From: Gammaproteobacteria bacterium
GTDB taxonomy: Bacteria; Pseudomonadota; Gammaproteobacteria; Coxiellales; Coxiellaceae
Length of the DNA stretch: 64,000 nt
Assembly: GCA_030425685.1 (NCBI GenBank)
Contig: JAUIAD010000013.1
Coordinates: forward strand, 1 to 64,000
Direction: 5' to 3'
Below are positions 1-8,256 of the stretch, one piece after another. Made by a program: the position numbers and the translations under genes. The stretch's first letter is position 1, and the number at the start of each line of letters is the position of its first letter. The notes below the pieces were generated by a model. The model worked only from the letters and a program-made list of their open reading frames with translations. It searched no databases and was not told the origin of the DNA.

Positions 1-108
1 TTAAACCCGTTAAACCCGTTAAACCCGTTAAACCCGTTAAACCCGTTAAACCCGTTAAACCCGTTAAACCCGTTAAACCCGTTAAACCCGTTAAACCCGT
101 TAAACCTG
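1..108. repeat. 9-bp tandem repeat array
   Basis: The unit TTAAACCCG is repeated head to tail. Eleven copies (1-99) are exact and a twelfth (100-108) carries one C-to-T change. The array begins at the first base of the window, so its true length is unknown. It lies 22 bp beyond the end of topA. The period is a multiple of three, so it would not break a reading frame, but no gene with a start codon covers it here. It is too short and has no spacers, so it is not CRISPR. Confidence 0.97.
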
Positions 109-130
109 ATTTAGAGCAGTGATAAATGGT

Positions 131-2419
131 TTAATCATTCCCATCTTCTTCTGGGAAGGGTATAACGTAATTACATTCCTTAACAGGACAAATTTTCTGT
201 CGCCCGCTTCGTTTGGTAATTTTAATCGATAAGATCGGCCACTTACAAGTTGGGCAGGGCTCTTTAATAGGTTCGTTCCAGATAGCGTAGTCACACTTAG
301 GGTAGCGCTCACAGGAATAAAAAATCTTTCCGCGCCGCGATTTGCGTTCCAGAATATTGCCTTGCTTGCATTTTGGGCACTGCACCTCAGTGTTTTTTGG
401 TTTTTCTAGCGGCTCCATATGGTTGCAGTCAGGGTAGTGAGAGCAGCCAATAAATTTCCCGTAGCGGCCATGCTTAATGACCAACTCATGTTCACACTTG
501 GGGCATTTTCGATCAGAGATAACTTCCGGTTCATCCGATGCATCTTCGCCGACATTGCGGGTGTAATCGCAATCTGGATAAGCAGTACAGCCAATAAAGC
601 GCCCACGTTTGCCCAAGCGAATGGATAGTGGCGCCTCGCATTTCGGGCACTTCTCGTCCATTTTCTCTTGCGTAACATCACTGCGTTTTACATTTTCTTG
701 CGTATGATCAACCAGTTTTTTAAACGGTGACCAAAATTCTTCAAGTAGAGGAATCCAGGTTTTATCACCGCGCGAAACAGCATCGAGTTCGTCTTCTAGG
801 TTGGCAGTAAAATCATAATCAACATATTGCGTAAAATAATTTTTTAAAAAACGTGCCACAACACGGCCAACATCGGTGGCAGTGAAGCGTTTATTTTCTA
901 CCTCAACGTATTTACGATTTTTTAAAGTTGCAATAATCGATGCATAGGTTGAAGGACGGCCAATGTCGTGTTCTTCTAGTGCTTTAACCAGACTAGCTTC
1001 TGTGTAACGTGGTGGTGGTTCGGTGAAGTGTTGATTGCCATTAATTTTATCGACGGTAACGGTTTCACCTTCATCCATCGGCGGTAGCATTTTATCATCA
1101 CTTTCGTCTTTCTTTTTGTCGTCTAAGTCTTCTTGATAAACTGCGATAAAGCCGGGGTTAACAATAGTGGAGCCGTTGGCACGAAACGTGCTGTCGTTCA
1201 CTTCAAATTCAACCGCAACGGTATTTAATGTTGCTTCAATCATTTGGCAGGCAACGGTCCGTTGCCAGATTAGACGGTATAGTTTGAGTTGATCTGTCGA
1301 CAGAAATTCTTTCATGTCTTTCGGTAATCGCAGCGCAGACGTTGGGCGAATGGCTTCGTGAGCTTCTTGTGCATTCTTCGATTTTGTTTTAAAAACGCGT
1401 GGCTTTTCAGGAAGGTTCTCTTTGCCATATTGCTGTGTAATTGCTTCACGAATTTCGGTGAGTGCCTCGTCAGCAAGTGTTACCGAGTCAGTACGCATAT
1501 AGGTGATTAAACCGGTTGGCCCCTCGCCGATATCGATACCTTCATAAAGCTGCTGCGCAATTTGCATCGTTTTTGATGCAGAAAAGCCCAGTTTACGTGC
1601 AGACTCTTGTTGTAGTGTTGAGGTGATAAACGGTGCGGTTGGGTTGCGTTTGCGTTCACGTTTGGTGACTTTACTAACGGTTAGCTTGCCGTTAGCTGCT
1701 TTGATCAGTTCGTCAGTCGCTTTGGTGGTTTGCTCTTCGTTGGTGAAAGTGAATTGTTCGACTTTCTCGCCTTGATACTTTACCAGTCGTGTTGCAAATG
1801 GGTGTTCTTTGGCTTTAAATTCACCGTGTATGGTCCAGTATTCTTGGCTTTTAAAATTTTCGATTTCAATTTCACGCTCAGCAATCATGCATAACGCCGG
1901 GCTTTGTACGCGGCCAGCCGAAAGACCGGGGCGAACTTTTTTCCATAATAAGGGTGAGAGCTGGAAGCCAACAAGATAATCTAAAGCGCGTCGCGCTTGC
2001 TGTGCATTAATAAGATCCATTGAAAGATCGCGTGGTGCGGCAATGGCATTTTGTATCGCTTTTTTGGTGATTTGGTGGAAAACAACGCGTGCCACTTTTT
2101 TCTCTTTTAAAATGCCACGTGAATTTAGCAATGCCTCAACATGCCAGGCAATTGCTTCTCCTTCGCGGTCAGGGTCAGTGGCGAGATACAGTGCATCGCA
2201 AGACCTCATTGCTTTAGCAATGGCGTCAACATGACGAGAGTTTTTTTCAATCTGTTGGTAATGCATTTGGAAATCATGCTCAGGATCGACGGCACCTTCT
2301 TTAGGGACAAGGTCGCGAACATGTCCGTATGAGGCAAGGACTTTAAAGTCCCTTCCTAAATATTTTTCAATTGTTTTCGCTTTGGCAGGTGATTCTACCA
2401 CTACCAGGTGTTTTGCCAT
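131..2419 (-). CDS. topA: DNA topoisomerase I
   Basis: Type IA topoisomerase that relaxes negative supercoils. The 762-residue protein opens with the Toprim domain (VVVESPAKAKTIEKYL at about 6-21), with the acidic motif DPDREGE at 82-88. The catalytic tyrosine is Y307 in GLITYMRTDS. The C-terminal 170 residues carry four Cys4 zinc-ribbon-like motifs (CPKCEAPL, CPKCEHEL, CPKCKQGN, CPTCKWPI). It is somewhat shorter than the E. coli enzyme (about 865). It is the last gene of a dprA-smg-topA run on the minus strand, 24 bp after smg, an order common in gammaproteobacteria. The ATG start gives MAKHLVVVES, the normal N-terminus. Confidence 0.98.
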   Translation of the reverse strand: MAKHLVVVESPAKAKTIEKYLGRDFKVLASYGHVRDLVPKEGAVDPEHDFQMHYQQIEKNSRHVDAIAKAMRSCDALYLATDPDREGEAIAWHVEALLNSRGILKEKKVARVVFHQITKKAIQNAIAAPRDLSMDLINAQQARRALDYLVGFQLSPLLWKKVRPGLSAGRVQSPALCMIAEREIEIENFKSQEYWTIHGEFKAKEHPFATRLVKYQGEKVEQFTFTNEEQTTKATDELIKAANGKLTVSKVTKRERKRNPTAPFITSTLQQESARKLGFSASKTMQIAQQLYEGIDIGEGPTGLITYMRTDSVTLADEALTEIREAITQQYGKENLPEKPRVFKTKSKNAQEAHEAIRPTSALRLPKDMKEFLSTDQLKLYRLIWQRTVACQMIEATLNTVAVEFEVNDSTFRANGSTIVNPGFIAVYQEDLDDKKKDESDDKMLPPMDEGETVTVDKINGNQHFTEPPPRYTEASLVKALEEHDIGRPSTYASIIATLKNRKYVEVENKRFTATDVGRVVARFLKNYFTQYVDYDFTANLEDELDAVSRGDKTWIPLLEEFWSPFKKLVDHTQENVKRSDVTQEKMDEKCPKCEAPLSIRLGKRGRFIGCTAYPDCDYTRNVGEDASDEPEVISDRKCPKCEHELVIKHGRYGKFIGCSHYPDCNHMEPLEKPKNTEVQCPKCKQGNILERKSRRGKIFYSCERYPKCDYAIWNEPIKEPCPTCKWPILSIKITKRSGRQKICPVKECNYVIPFPEEDGND

Positions 2420-2443
2420 GGCTGCTCGTTTTAGTTAGTTGTT

Positions 2444-2917
2444 TTAATGAATGCTATCTATCGTATCATCTAATACTAAGAATTCCATACATGCAAGTGC
2501 TTCTTTATCTTCAGGTTGATTGAAAAGGACTAGCAATGTGACCCATTTGATCAGGCTGGCATCAATGCCTTCAATTTCCAGTTCCAGCGTTTGGTTTATA
2601 ACCATTTCTCTGGTGTGCGGTTTCAAAATGCCTTCCTGCTCGAGGTAGGTTAAGAGACCGCGGCAATGCGGATTTATTTTTTGGCATTCTTCCGCGGTGT
2701 AAATGCGCAAGCTATCGGTTGAAAGCGATATCGGGGTGTGTGTTTGTTCATGAAGATTTTCAAGCCATTCAAACGCTTGGATAATGGCTTTTCGTTCAAA
2801 GCCAACTTCTTCAAGGTGAAAAATAAGCGATGACTCGCTTTCATCAGGTTCCAGGTTTTCCTGAAGATGATTTCTAAAAAGGTACATTAACACGTTTAGA
2901 ACGCTTTCTTCTTTCAT
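2444..2917 (-). CDS. smg: Smg family protein (DUF494)
   Basis: Small conserved gammaproteobacterial protein of unknown biochemical role. The 157 residues start MKEESVLNVLMYLFRNHL and match the DUF494/Smg pattern: acidic, no signal peptide, no membrane segment, with a conserved helical N-terminus and the C-terminal KWVTLLVLFNQPE segment. Position supports the call, since smg lies between dprA (smf) and the topoisomerase-related genes in many gammaproteobacteria, as it does here. It probably belongs to one transcript with its neighbours (gaps of 47 and 24 bp). Confidence 0.92.
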   Translation of the reverse strand: MKEESVLNVLMYLFRNHLQENLEPDESESSLIFHLEEVGFERKAIIQAFEWLENLHEQTHTPISLSTDSLRIYTAEECQKINPHCRGLLTYLEQEGILKPHTREMVINQTLELEIEGIDASLIKWVTLLVLFNQPEDKEALACMEFLVLDDTIDSIH

Positions 2918-2964
2918 AATTTTTACTTCGTTTGCTGTAGATGCTTATCTGTTGCATATGGGGG

Positions 2965-4086
2965 CTAAGTTAAGATTTTTCTATAGCCGCCCGGTTGTTG
3001 TTGCGCGTAACCTTCTAGTTCTAAAATCAGTAACATGGATGAGACAGCCTGGGTGGAAAATCCGCTTCTTTCAATGATTTGCTCCACAGAGGTCATTTCA
3101 AAATCGATACACTCTAACAGTTTCTGGTGATCTTGATCAAGCCTTGTCGCAGATTGTTTTATATTTGAACTTTTTTCTTTTTTTGTTCGTATAAGCTCGA
3201 TAGGGATTTCTTCGAGGATATCGTCAATGCTTTCCACCAGTTTGGCGCCTTGCTTGATAAGTAGATGGCAACCGCGAGAAAGTGGGTTAAAGATCGAGCT
3301 TGGAATAGCGAAGACTTCACGTCCTTGTTCTGCGGCAAGTTGTGCTGTGATTAAAGAGCCACTTTTTTTGGCTGCTTCAATAACTAAGGTGCCAAGCGAT
3401 AAGCCGCTGATAATTCGGTTGCGTTGCGGAAAATATTTGGCTTTTGGTTGTGTTGATAATGGGAATTCAGAAATGATGGCGCCATTTTCGCTTATTTTGT
3501 CTGCAAGTTTGCGATTTTTTGCTGGGTATAAGCGGTTGATGCCGCCACCGAGAACAGCAATGGTTTTGCCTTTTTGCATCAGGGTTGTTTGATGCGCAAT
3601 GGCATCTATACCCAGAGCTAGGCCGCTGGTGATGGAAAGGCCGGCGTCACTTAATTGCGTTGCAAAACTCGCAGCTAGTTCTTTGCCGCTGTAAGAGGGG
3701 TTGCGACTGCCGACGATGGCGATTTGTGGTGAGGTTAATAACTTGGGGTCACCTTTAATATAGAGAAGAAAAGGTGGGTTTTGAATTTCCTTGAGTAGGG
3801 GTGGGAAACGTTTATCGCCCCAGCAGATGAGATGGTGGTTGGGCTCAGCTGCCCAGGTTAGTTCGTTGGATATTAATTTATTATTGGGTTTTGTTAGGCC
3901 ATGGATGATGGGTTGGGAGCAGCCGAGTGTTGAGAGTTCTTTGCTGCTTAGCGAGCAAATGGTTTGTGGGGTTTTAAAGTTTTTTAGTAGCTGTTTTAGT
4001 GTTTGTGGGCCTAGGCCTGGGCAATGTTTTAGTATCAGCCAGGGGTGTAGGTCTTTTGGTGAGATTTGTTTGCCAGTGTTTTTCAT
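2965..4086 (-). CDS. dprA: DNA-processing protein DprA (Smf)
   Basis: Loads RecA onto incoming single-stranded DNA during natural transformation. The 373-residue protein has an N-terminal helix-hairpin-helix/SAM-like part (HCPGLGPQTLKQLL, about 21-34). The Rossmann-like core follows, with VGSRNPSYSG at 125-134, SGLALGIDAIAH at 154-165 and FPQRNRIISGLS at 219-230. A winged-helix C-terminus occupies about 315-373. It is the first gene of dprA-smg-topA. An intact dprA suggests, but does not prove, transformability; no other competence gene is in the window. Confidence 0.97.
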   Translation of the reverse strand: MKNTGKQISPKDLHPWLILKHCPGLGPQTLKQLLKNFKTPQTICSLSSKELSTLGCSQPIIHGLTKPNNKLISNELTWAAEPNHHLICWGDKRFPPLLKEIQNPPFLLYIKGDPKLLTSPQIAIVGSRNPSYSGKELAASFATQLSDAGLSITSGLALGIDAIAHQTTLMQKGKTIAVLGGGINRLYPAKNRKLADKISENGAIISEFPLSTQPKAKYFPQRNRIISGLSLGTLVIEAAKKSGSLITAQLAAEQGREVFAIPSSIFNPLSRGCHLLIKQGAKLVESIDDILEEIPIELIRTKKEKSSNIKQSATRLDQDHQKLLECIDFEMTSVEQIIERSGFSTQAVSSMLLILELEGYAQQQPGGYRKILT

Positions 4087-4170
4087 AAGGTGATGTTACG
4101 GTATATTTTTTTCTACGCAATACCGTATTTGGTGTTGGGATTCCAAAAGGGTGTGGGGGTGCTCGTTAAT

Positions 4171-4248
4171 GGGCGCGGGCATCATGTTGCGCCCGATAGG
4201 GTTTGGTGCTGTCGGAGGTTTGTGGGCGCAGCATGCTACGCCCCTACG
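4171..4248. repeat. degenerate copy of the ~95-bp double-hairpin repeat
   Basis: This is a diverged member of a repeat family seen better preserved at 23861-23955, 24000-24094 and 43731-43824. The left hairpin (GGGCGCGGGCATCATGTTGCGCCC region) is degenerate, while the right one (GGGCGCAGCATGCTACGCCC) is close to the family consensus and ends in the shared terminal CCCTACG. The GTAGGGG left terminus is missing. It sits between dprA and the U-box gene. Confidence 0.8.
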
Positions 4249-4262
4249 AAACGTGTGTTTAG

Positions 4263-5207
4263 CTAGGGGAAAAAACTGGGTTTGGTTGTGTTAGTGGCGT
4301 GAGATATTGCTTGATAGGTGGAAAAGAGGGTTAGGCCTAAAGCGGCTCCTTTAACAAGCGTTTTCCCAATGTATGAGAAAAGTGATGCGGGTGGCTTTCC
4401 TGCAATATGAGAGTGTTGTTTATTTTCAGCTGGGCTATTCATGGTATGGGGTGGCAGTATTGGTTTAAATTCGGTTGTTACATGGTGTGGTGCTGTTGCT
4501 CTTCTGCGTAAGCAGCATTTTAGTTTACTTTGTTTTCTATGATACTGATTTATTTTTTCTTTGAACTCGGGACATGCTCTTAGCTTTGTCGCTGTTAGAG
4601 GCTTATTGTTCAAAGGGTCCGTTTGGGCGTGTGCGAGATGCTCGCGGATGGTTTTTTCCTCGTAAATATGTCCTGAGGGTGTAATCACTGGTTGGTGAAT
4701 TATGTTGAACGTTATGGGGTCGCAAAGTTCATCTGGTTCTTCGCCGATGAGCGCGTTGTCAATGGCATTTTGTGCTGCTGTCAGTTTTTGCTGTTTTATA
4801 CCTTGATAGCGTGTAAGCAGGGATCTTAAGGTAGTAATGATATTATTAAATGGGTTGAAAGATTTGATCGAGTGCATGGTTAACGGTTGGCGAGTTAGTG
4901 GGTCGCTGGGGTTTCGATTTAGCCATTGCTGTAATTGATGTCGGTCGTAAATATGGCCGACGCTGGTTATCACCGGGTCTTGTAGTAGCTCCTGGCTGAT
5001 TGGGCAAATGAAAATGGTGGGAGGGTCATCTTCGGGATGAAAATTTACTAGCGCATCATTGGCTTCACTTAGTATTTGTTGTTTTCGCTGTGCTAATTGT
5101 TGTGCTTGCCATTCAAACGTAGAGGTGCCAAACAAATTGCTCCATGTCCAGAAACTTCTTTTGAATGGGTTACAGGAGTCCATGGTTCTTGGTCGCCAAA
5201 ATGCCAT
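4263..5207 (-). CDS. double U-box protein, candidate secreted ubiquitin ligase
   Basis: Predicted 314-residue protein with two U-box domains. U-box 1 is at about 66-120 (IFICPISQELLQDPVIT, then GHIYDRHQLQQW and DPLTRQPLT). U-box 2 is at about 160-222 (DELCDPITFNIIHQPVIT, GHIYEEKTIREHL, DPLNNKPLT). U-boxes recruit E2 enzymes of the eukaryotic ubiquitin system, which bacteria lack, so action inside a host cell is likely. Legionella LubX has the same two-U-box layout. The C-terminus has a hydrophobic stretch (about 276-300) that could attach it to membrane. I chose the ATG at 5207 because AAGGGG precedes it; an upstream in-frame start at 5294 has no ribosome-binding site. Secretion is inferred, not shown. 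Confidence 0.85.
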   Translation of the reverse strand: MAFWRPRTMDSCNPFKRSFWTWSNLFGTSTFEWQAQQLAQRKQQILSEANDALVNFHPEDDPPTIFICPISQELLQDPVITSVGHIYDRHQLQQWLNRNPSDPLTRQPLTMHSIKSFNPFNNIITTLRSLLTRYQGIKQQKLTAAQNAIDNALIGEEPDELCDPITFNIIHQPVITPSGHIYEEKTIREHLAHAQTDPLNNKPLTATKLRACPEFKEKINQYHRKQSKLKCCLRRRATAPHHVTTEFKPILPPHTMNSPAENKQHSHIAGKPPASLFSYIGKTLVKGAALGLTLFSTYQAISHATNTTKPSFFP

Positions 5208-5387
5208 ATGTGCCCCTTTGTAATTGCTTATCGACTCTATGCAAAATAGTAGCAGGATCTTTCTGTTTAAAAAATAATCTAAGGAGCAATTCATTGTTGC
5301 TAATTCAGCAACAAAAATGCTGGCGTAGTGTTTGGACAGGATTTTTGCTAGGATGGAGCGTCCCTTTGAATGCTTGAGATGTCCATT

Positions 5388-6338
5388 ATGTCGTTGAGAA
5401 TCATTTTTGCTGGCACACCAGCGTTTTCACTGCCTACTTTGCAAGCGTTATTAGATTCGCCGCATGAGGTAGTAGCTGTTTATACGCAGCCAGATCGACC
5501 GGCAGGGCGAGGTAGGCGTCTTTCGCCTAGCCCCATTAAGCAGCTAGCGCAAGAAAATGACATTCCCGTTGAACAGCCAGAGAGTTTAAAAAGCGCCGAG
5601 CAGCAGCAGATACTGAGTAGTTATCAAGCTGATGTGATGGTCGTTGTCGCCTATGGTCTTCTATTGCCAGAGGCGGTATTAAAGCTGTTTCCTTATGGAT
5701 GTATTAATGTCCATGCCTCTTTGCTGCCACGTTGGCGGGGAGCCTCGCCCATTCAGTCTGCCATTTTAGCCGGTGATAAAGAAAGTGGTGTCACGATTAT
5801 GCAAATGGATAAAGGGTTGGATACGGGCGACATGTTGTCGACCAAAGCTTGTGAGATTGCCGATAGTGATACCAGTGAGGTATTGCATGATGCTTTGTCA
5901 GCTTTGGGTGGACCATTATTGGTGGAAACATTAAATGCACTTGTTGCAGGGGAAGTACAAGCTAAAAAACAAGATAATAGCTTGGCAACTTATGCGCATA
6001 AGATTAAAAAAGCAGATGCGCAATTAAATTGGGATTTGTCGGCACAAGAGCTGGTCCGGCAGGTGCGTGCTTATAATCCTTGGCCAATTGCGTTTACGTA
6101 TTTTAATGGGCAGCCATTGCGAATTTGGGCAGCAGAAGTGTTAGCGGTTTCTAGTGATAAGCCAGCAGGTACGCTAATGAGTATTGACGAAAATGCTTTA
6201 GATGTTGCTTGTGGTGACGGCATGTTGAGAATTTTAAAATTACAGTTGCCAGGTGGGCGAGCGATGAATGTAGGTGATTTTTTAAATGCGCATCGGCAAA
6301 TGTGTGTGCCTGGGAGTACGCAGTTTTTGCGCGTGTAA
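5388..6338 (+). CDS. fmt: methionyl-tRNA formyltransferase
   Basis: Formylates initiator Met-tRNA using 10-formyl-THF. The protein begins MSLRIIFAGTPAFSLPTL. The catalytic Asn/His region is INVHASLLPRWRGASPIQ and the later active-site Asp is in MQMDKGLDTGDM. The C-terminal tRNA-binding domain (AYNPWPIAFT) is present. Length (316 residues) is normal. Two earlier in-frame ATGs (5370 and 5379) exist, but the family N-terminus fits 5388. The usual partner def is not adjacent, and rsmB does not follow. Confidence 0.97.
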   Translation: MSLRIIFAGTPAFSLPTLQALLDSPHEVVAVYTQPDRPAGRGRRLSPSPIKQLAQENDIPVEQPESLKSAEQQQILSSYQADVMVVVAYGLLLPEAVLKLFPYGCINVHASLLPRWRGASPIQSAILAGDKESGVTIMQMDKGLDTGDMLSTKACEIADSDTSEVLHDALSALGGPLLVETLNALVAGEVQAKKQDNSLATYAHKIKKADAQLNWDLSAQELVRQVRAYNPWPIAFTYFNGQPLRIWAAEVLAVSSDKPAGTLMSIDENALDVACGDGMLRILKLQLPGGRAMNVGDFLNAHRQMCVPGSTQFLRV

Positions 6339-6384
6339 CCTTAGAGATAAGTTTGAAAAGTTTTTAATTTAGTGGGTCAGTGTA

Positions 6385-7581
6385 ATGAAATTAGGTAAGT
6401 TAATTGGTGGTATTTTATTAATTGTAGGCACCTCCATTGGTGGCGGGATGTTGGCTTTGCCGATGGCAACGGCCGCAGGTGGTTTTTTACATTCAACGGT
6501 TTTATTTTTGGGTGCATGGATAGTCACTGTATTGGCAGCTTTTTATATTTTGGAAGTCAATTTATGGTTGCCTGATGGGGCTAACTTGGTATCGATGGCA
6601 CGTGAAACCTTAGGCAAAGGTGGTCAAGTTGTTACGTGGATCAGTTACTTAATGTTGCTGTATTCTTTATTGTCTGCCTATACGGCAGGTGGTGCTGATC
6701 TGCTGGCGAATTTATTTTCGCTGGTATCAATACATTTATCGTCACCGGTTGCGGCGACGTTGTTTGTTATTATTTTAGGTTCGGTTTTATTTTTTGGGGT
6801 TGTTGCTGTTGATATTGCTAATCGGGGTTTGATGGCAATTAAATTGTCGGTGTATGTTTTATTGGTCGCTTTTGTTATGGGGCATGTTAATGCCGCCAAT
6901 TTAGAAGGCGGTAAGGTGAGGTTATTGTCAGGTGCTGTGATGGTGGTGATCACCTCATTTGGCTACGCTACTATCGTGCCGACATTGCGTAGTTATTTTA
7001 AGAGTGATGTTAAATCACTGCGCCTTGTTATAGGTGTTGGTAGTTTAATTCCTTTGGTTTGTTATTTGCTATGGGATATGGCAGTGCAGGGCAGTCTTGC
7101 TAGTCAAGGTCCTACAGGCTTGGTCCATATGGCAGTTTCTGGTCATGCTGTTAGTGATTTAACTAATGCATTAAGTAATCGTCTGAGCAGTCATTCTATT
7201 TATCAGCTAACGCATGTTTTTACCTCTATTTGTATTGCTACCTCATTTTTGGGAGTGTCGCTTTGCATGACAGATTTTTTTGCTGATGGCTTTAAAATTA
7301 AAAAAGTGGGTTGGCGCCGTTGGCTGGTTGTTGGCTTGACGTTATTGCCACCGTTGGCGTTGGTGATCTTTGATCCGAGAATTTTTATTCAAGGGCTTGT
7401 TTACGCTGGTGTCTTTTGTGTTATTTTGCTGATACTCTTGCCATCGTTGATGGTATGGAGTGGGCGCTATGTTAAGAAAATTGCGTCAGGTTATCAGGTT
7501 ATTGGTGGTAAAAGCTTTATTATTATCGAGGCCTTGTTAGCATTAGCGTTGGTAGGCTTTGCTATTTTTAAATTAACTTAA
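6385..7581 (+). CDS. aromatic amino acid permease, Mtr/TnaB/TyrP family
   Basis: Polytopic inner-membrane transporter of the hydroxy/aromatic amino acid permease family. The N-terminus MKLGKLIGGILLIVGTSIGGGMLALPMATA is diagnostic: an unwound first helix with the GTSIGGGMLALP signature, as in E. coli TyrP and Mtr. At 398 residues with about 11 hydrophobic segments, its length is normal. A tyrosine or tryptophan symporter role is likely, but substrate cannot be set from sequence alone. It lies 46 bp after fmt and 9 bp before gmhB, so the three may be cotranscribed. Confidence 0.9.
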   Translation: MKLGKLIGGILLIVGTSIGGGMLALPMATAAGGFLHSTVLFLGAWIVTVLAAFYILEVNLWLPDGANLVSMARETLGKGGQVVTWISYLMLLYSLLSAYTAGGADLLANLFSLVSIHLSSPVAATLFVIILGSVLFFGVVAVDIANRGLMAIKLSVYVLLVAFVMGHVNAANLEGGKVRLLSGAVMVVITSFGYATIVPTLRSYFKSDVKSLRLVIGVGSLIPLVCYLLWDMAVQGSLASQGPTGLVHMAVSGHAVSDLTNALSNRLSSHSIYQLTHVFTSICIATSFLGVSLCMTDFFADGFKIKKVGWRRWLVVGLTLLPPLALVIFDPRIFIQGLVYAGVFCVILLILLPSLMVWSGRYVKKIASGYQVIGGKSFIIIEALLALALVGFAIFKLT

Positions 7582-7590
7582 GGGAATGCG

Positions 7591-8145
7591 ATGTTAGTTA
7601 TTTTGGATCGTGATGGAGTTATCAATTATGATTCTGAAAACTATATTAAATCACCTGAGGAATGGAAGCCTTATCCGCGTAGCTTGTCTGCTATTGCTGA
7701 ATTAAATAAGGCTGGGCATAAAGTGGTGGTCGCTACTAACCAATCGGGTGTTGGTCGTGGCTATTACTCATTATCAATTCTTGAAGAGATCCATCATAAA
7801 ATGAAGGCTGCTTTGCAGGAAGTCGGTGGGCATTTAGACGGTATTTATTTTTGTCCGCATCATCCTGATGATGGTTGTGAGTGTCGAAAGCCTAAGCCGG
7901 GTATGTTGTTGGCAATAGCGCGAGACTTTCCTGCGTTATTTCCTGAGGCGGTGTTTATAGGAGATAGTGCTCGCGATATGATGGCAGCAAAACAGGCGGG
8001 TTGTCGAGGGGTGTTGGTAAAAACCGGCAATGGTGCGCAAACGTTAGCTAAGGGCTTGGTCGATGTGGAGGCTTATGAAGATTTGTCGCATTTTGTTGCG
8101 GTTTCACGCCAAGGCGCTAAGGGGACGCAAGGGGCGCTAAGATAA
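7591..8145 (+). CDS. gmhB: D-glycero-beta-D-manno-heptose 1,7-bisphosphate 7-phosphatase
   Basis: HAD-superfamily phosphatase of LPS inner-core heptose synthesis. The nucleophile motif is LDRDGVIN (D6, D8). The family's zinc-binding loop is visible as CPHHPDDGCECRKPKPG, followed by motif IV, GDSARDMMAA. The 184-residue length matches. The last dozen residues (RQGAKGTQGALR) are encoded by an interspersed repeat unit (8100-8141), so the native C-terminus has apparently been replaced or extended by repeat DNA. No other heptose gene is adjacent. Confidence 0.94.
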   Translation: MLVILDRDGVINYDSENYIKSPEEWKPYPRSLSAIAELNKAGHKVVVATNQSGVGRGYYSLSILEEIHHKMKAALQEVGGHLDGIYFCPHHPDDGCECRKPKPGMLLAIARDFPALFPEAVFIGDSARDMMAAKQAGCRGVLVKTGNGAQTLAKGLVDVEAYEDLSHFVAVSRQGAKGTQGALR

Positions 8146-8254
8146 GAAAAACTTAAAGCACAAGTTTGTGTAACACCCCGGTTTCCAAATAAACCCACTG
8201 CGCTACAACTTACCCCATAACTAAATCAAACCCTTGGCGCCTTAGCGTGAAACC
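8100..8254. repeat. 24-bp imperfect inverted repeat around the gmhB end
   Basis: The arm at 8100-8123 (begins GGTTTCACGCCAAGG) and the arm at 8231-8254 (reverse complement begins GGTTTCACGCTAAGG) match at 22 of 24 positions, separated by 107 bp. A further partial unit (GACGCAAGGGGCGCTAAG) lies at 8124-8141. The left arm is inside the gmhB reading frame. The pair sits between convergent genes and could act as a bidirectional transcription barrier, but there is no T-run typical of an intrinsic terminator. Confidence 0.85.
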
Positions 8255-8256
8255 AA

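Noticed and set aside
1-108. CRISPR array
   Set aside because: Units are 9 bp with no spacers; no cas genes in the window. The 72-bp repeats at 44011-44451 are coding.
100-312. 70-codon minus-strand frame extending into the 9-bp repeats
   Set aside because: It overlaps the topA C-terminus in another frame and its end is encoded by the tandem repeat.
3227-3592. 121-codon open frame antisense to dprA
   Set aside because: Shadow frame: the minus-strand DprA motifs are complete and there is no ribosome-binding site for this frame.
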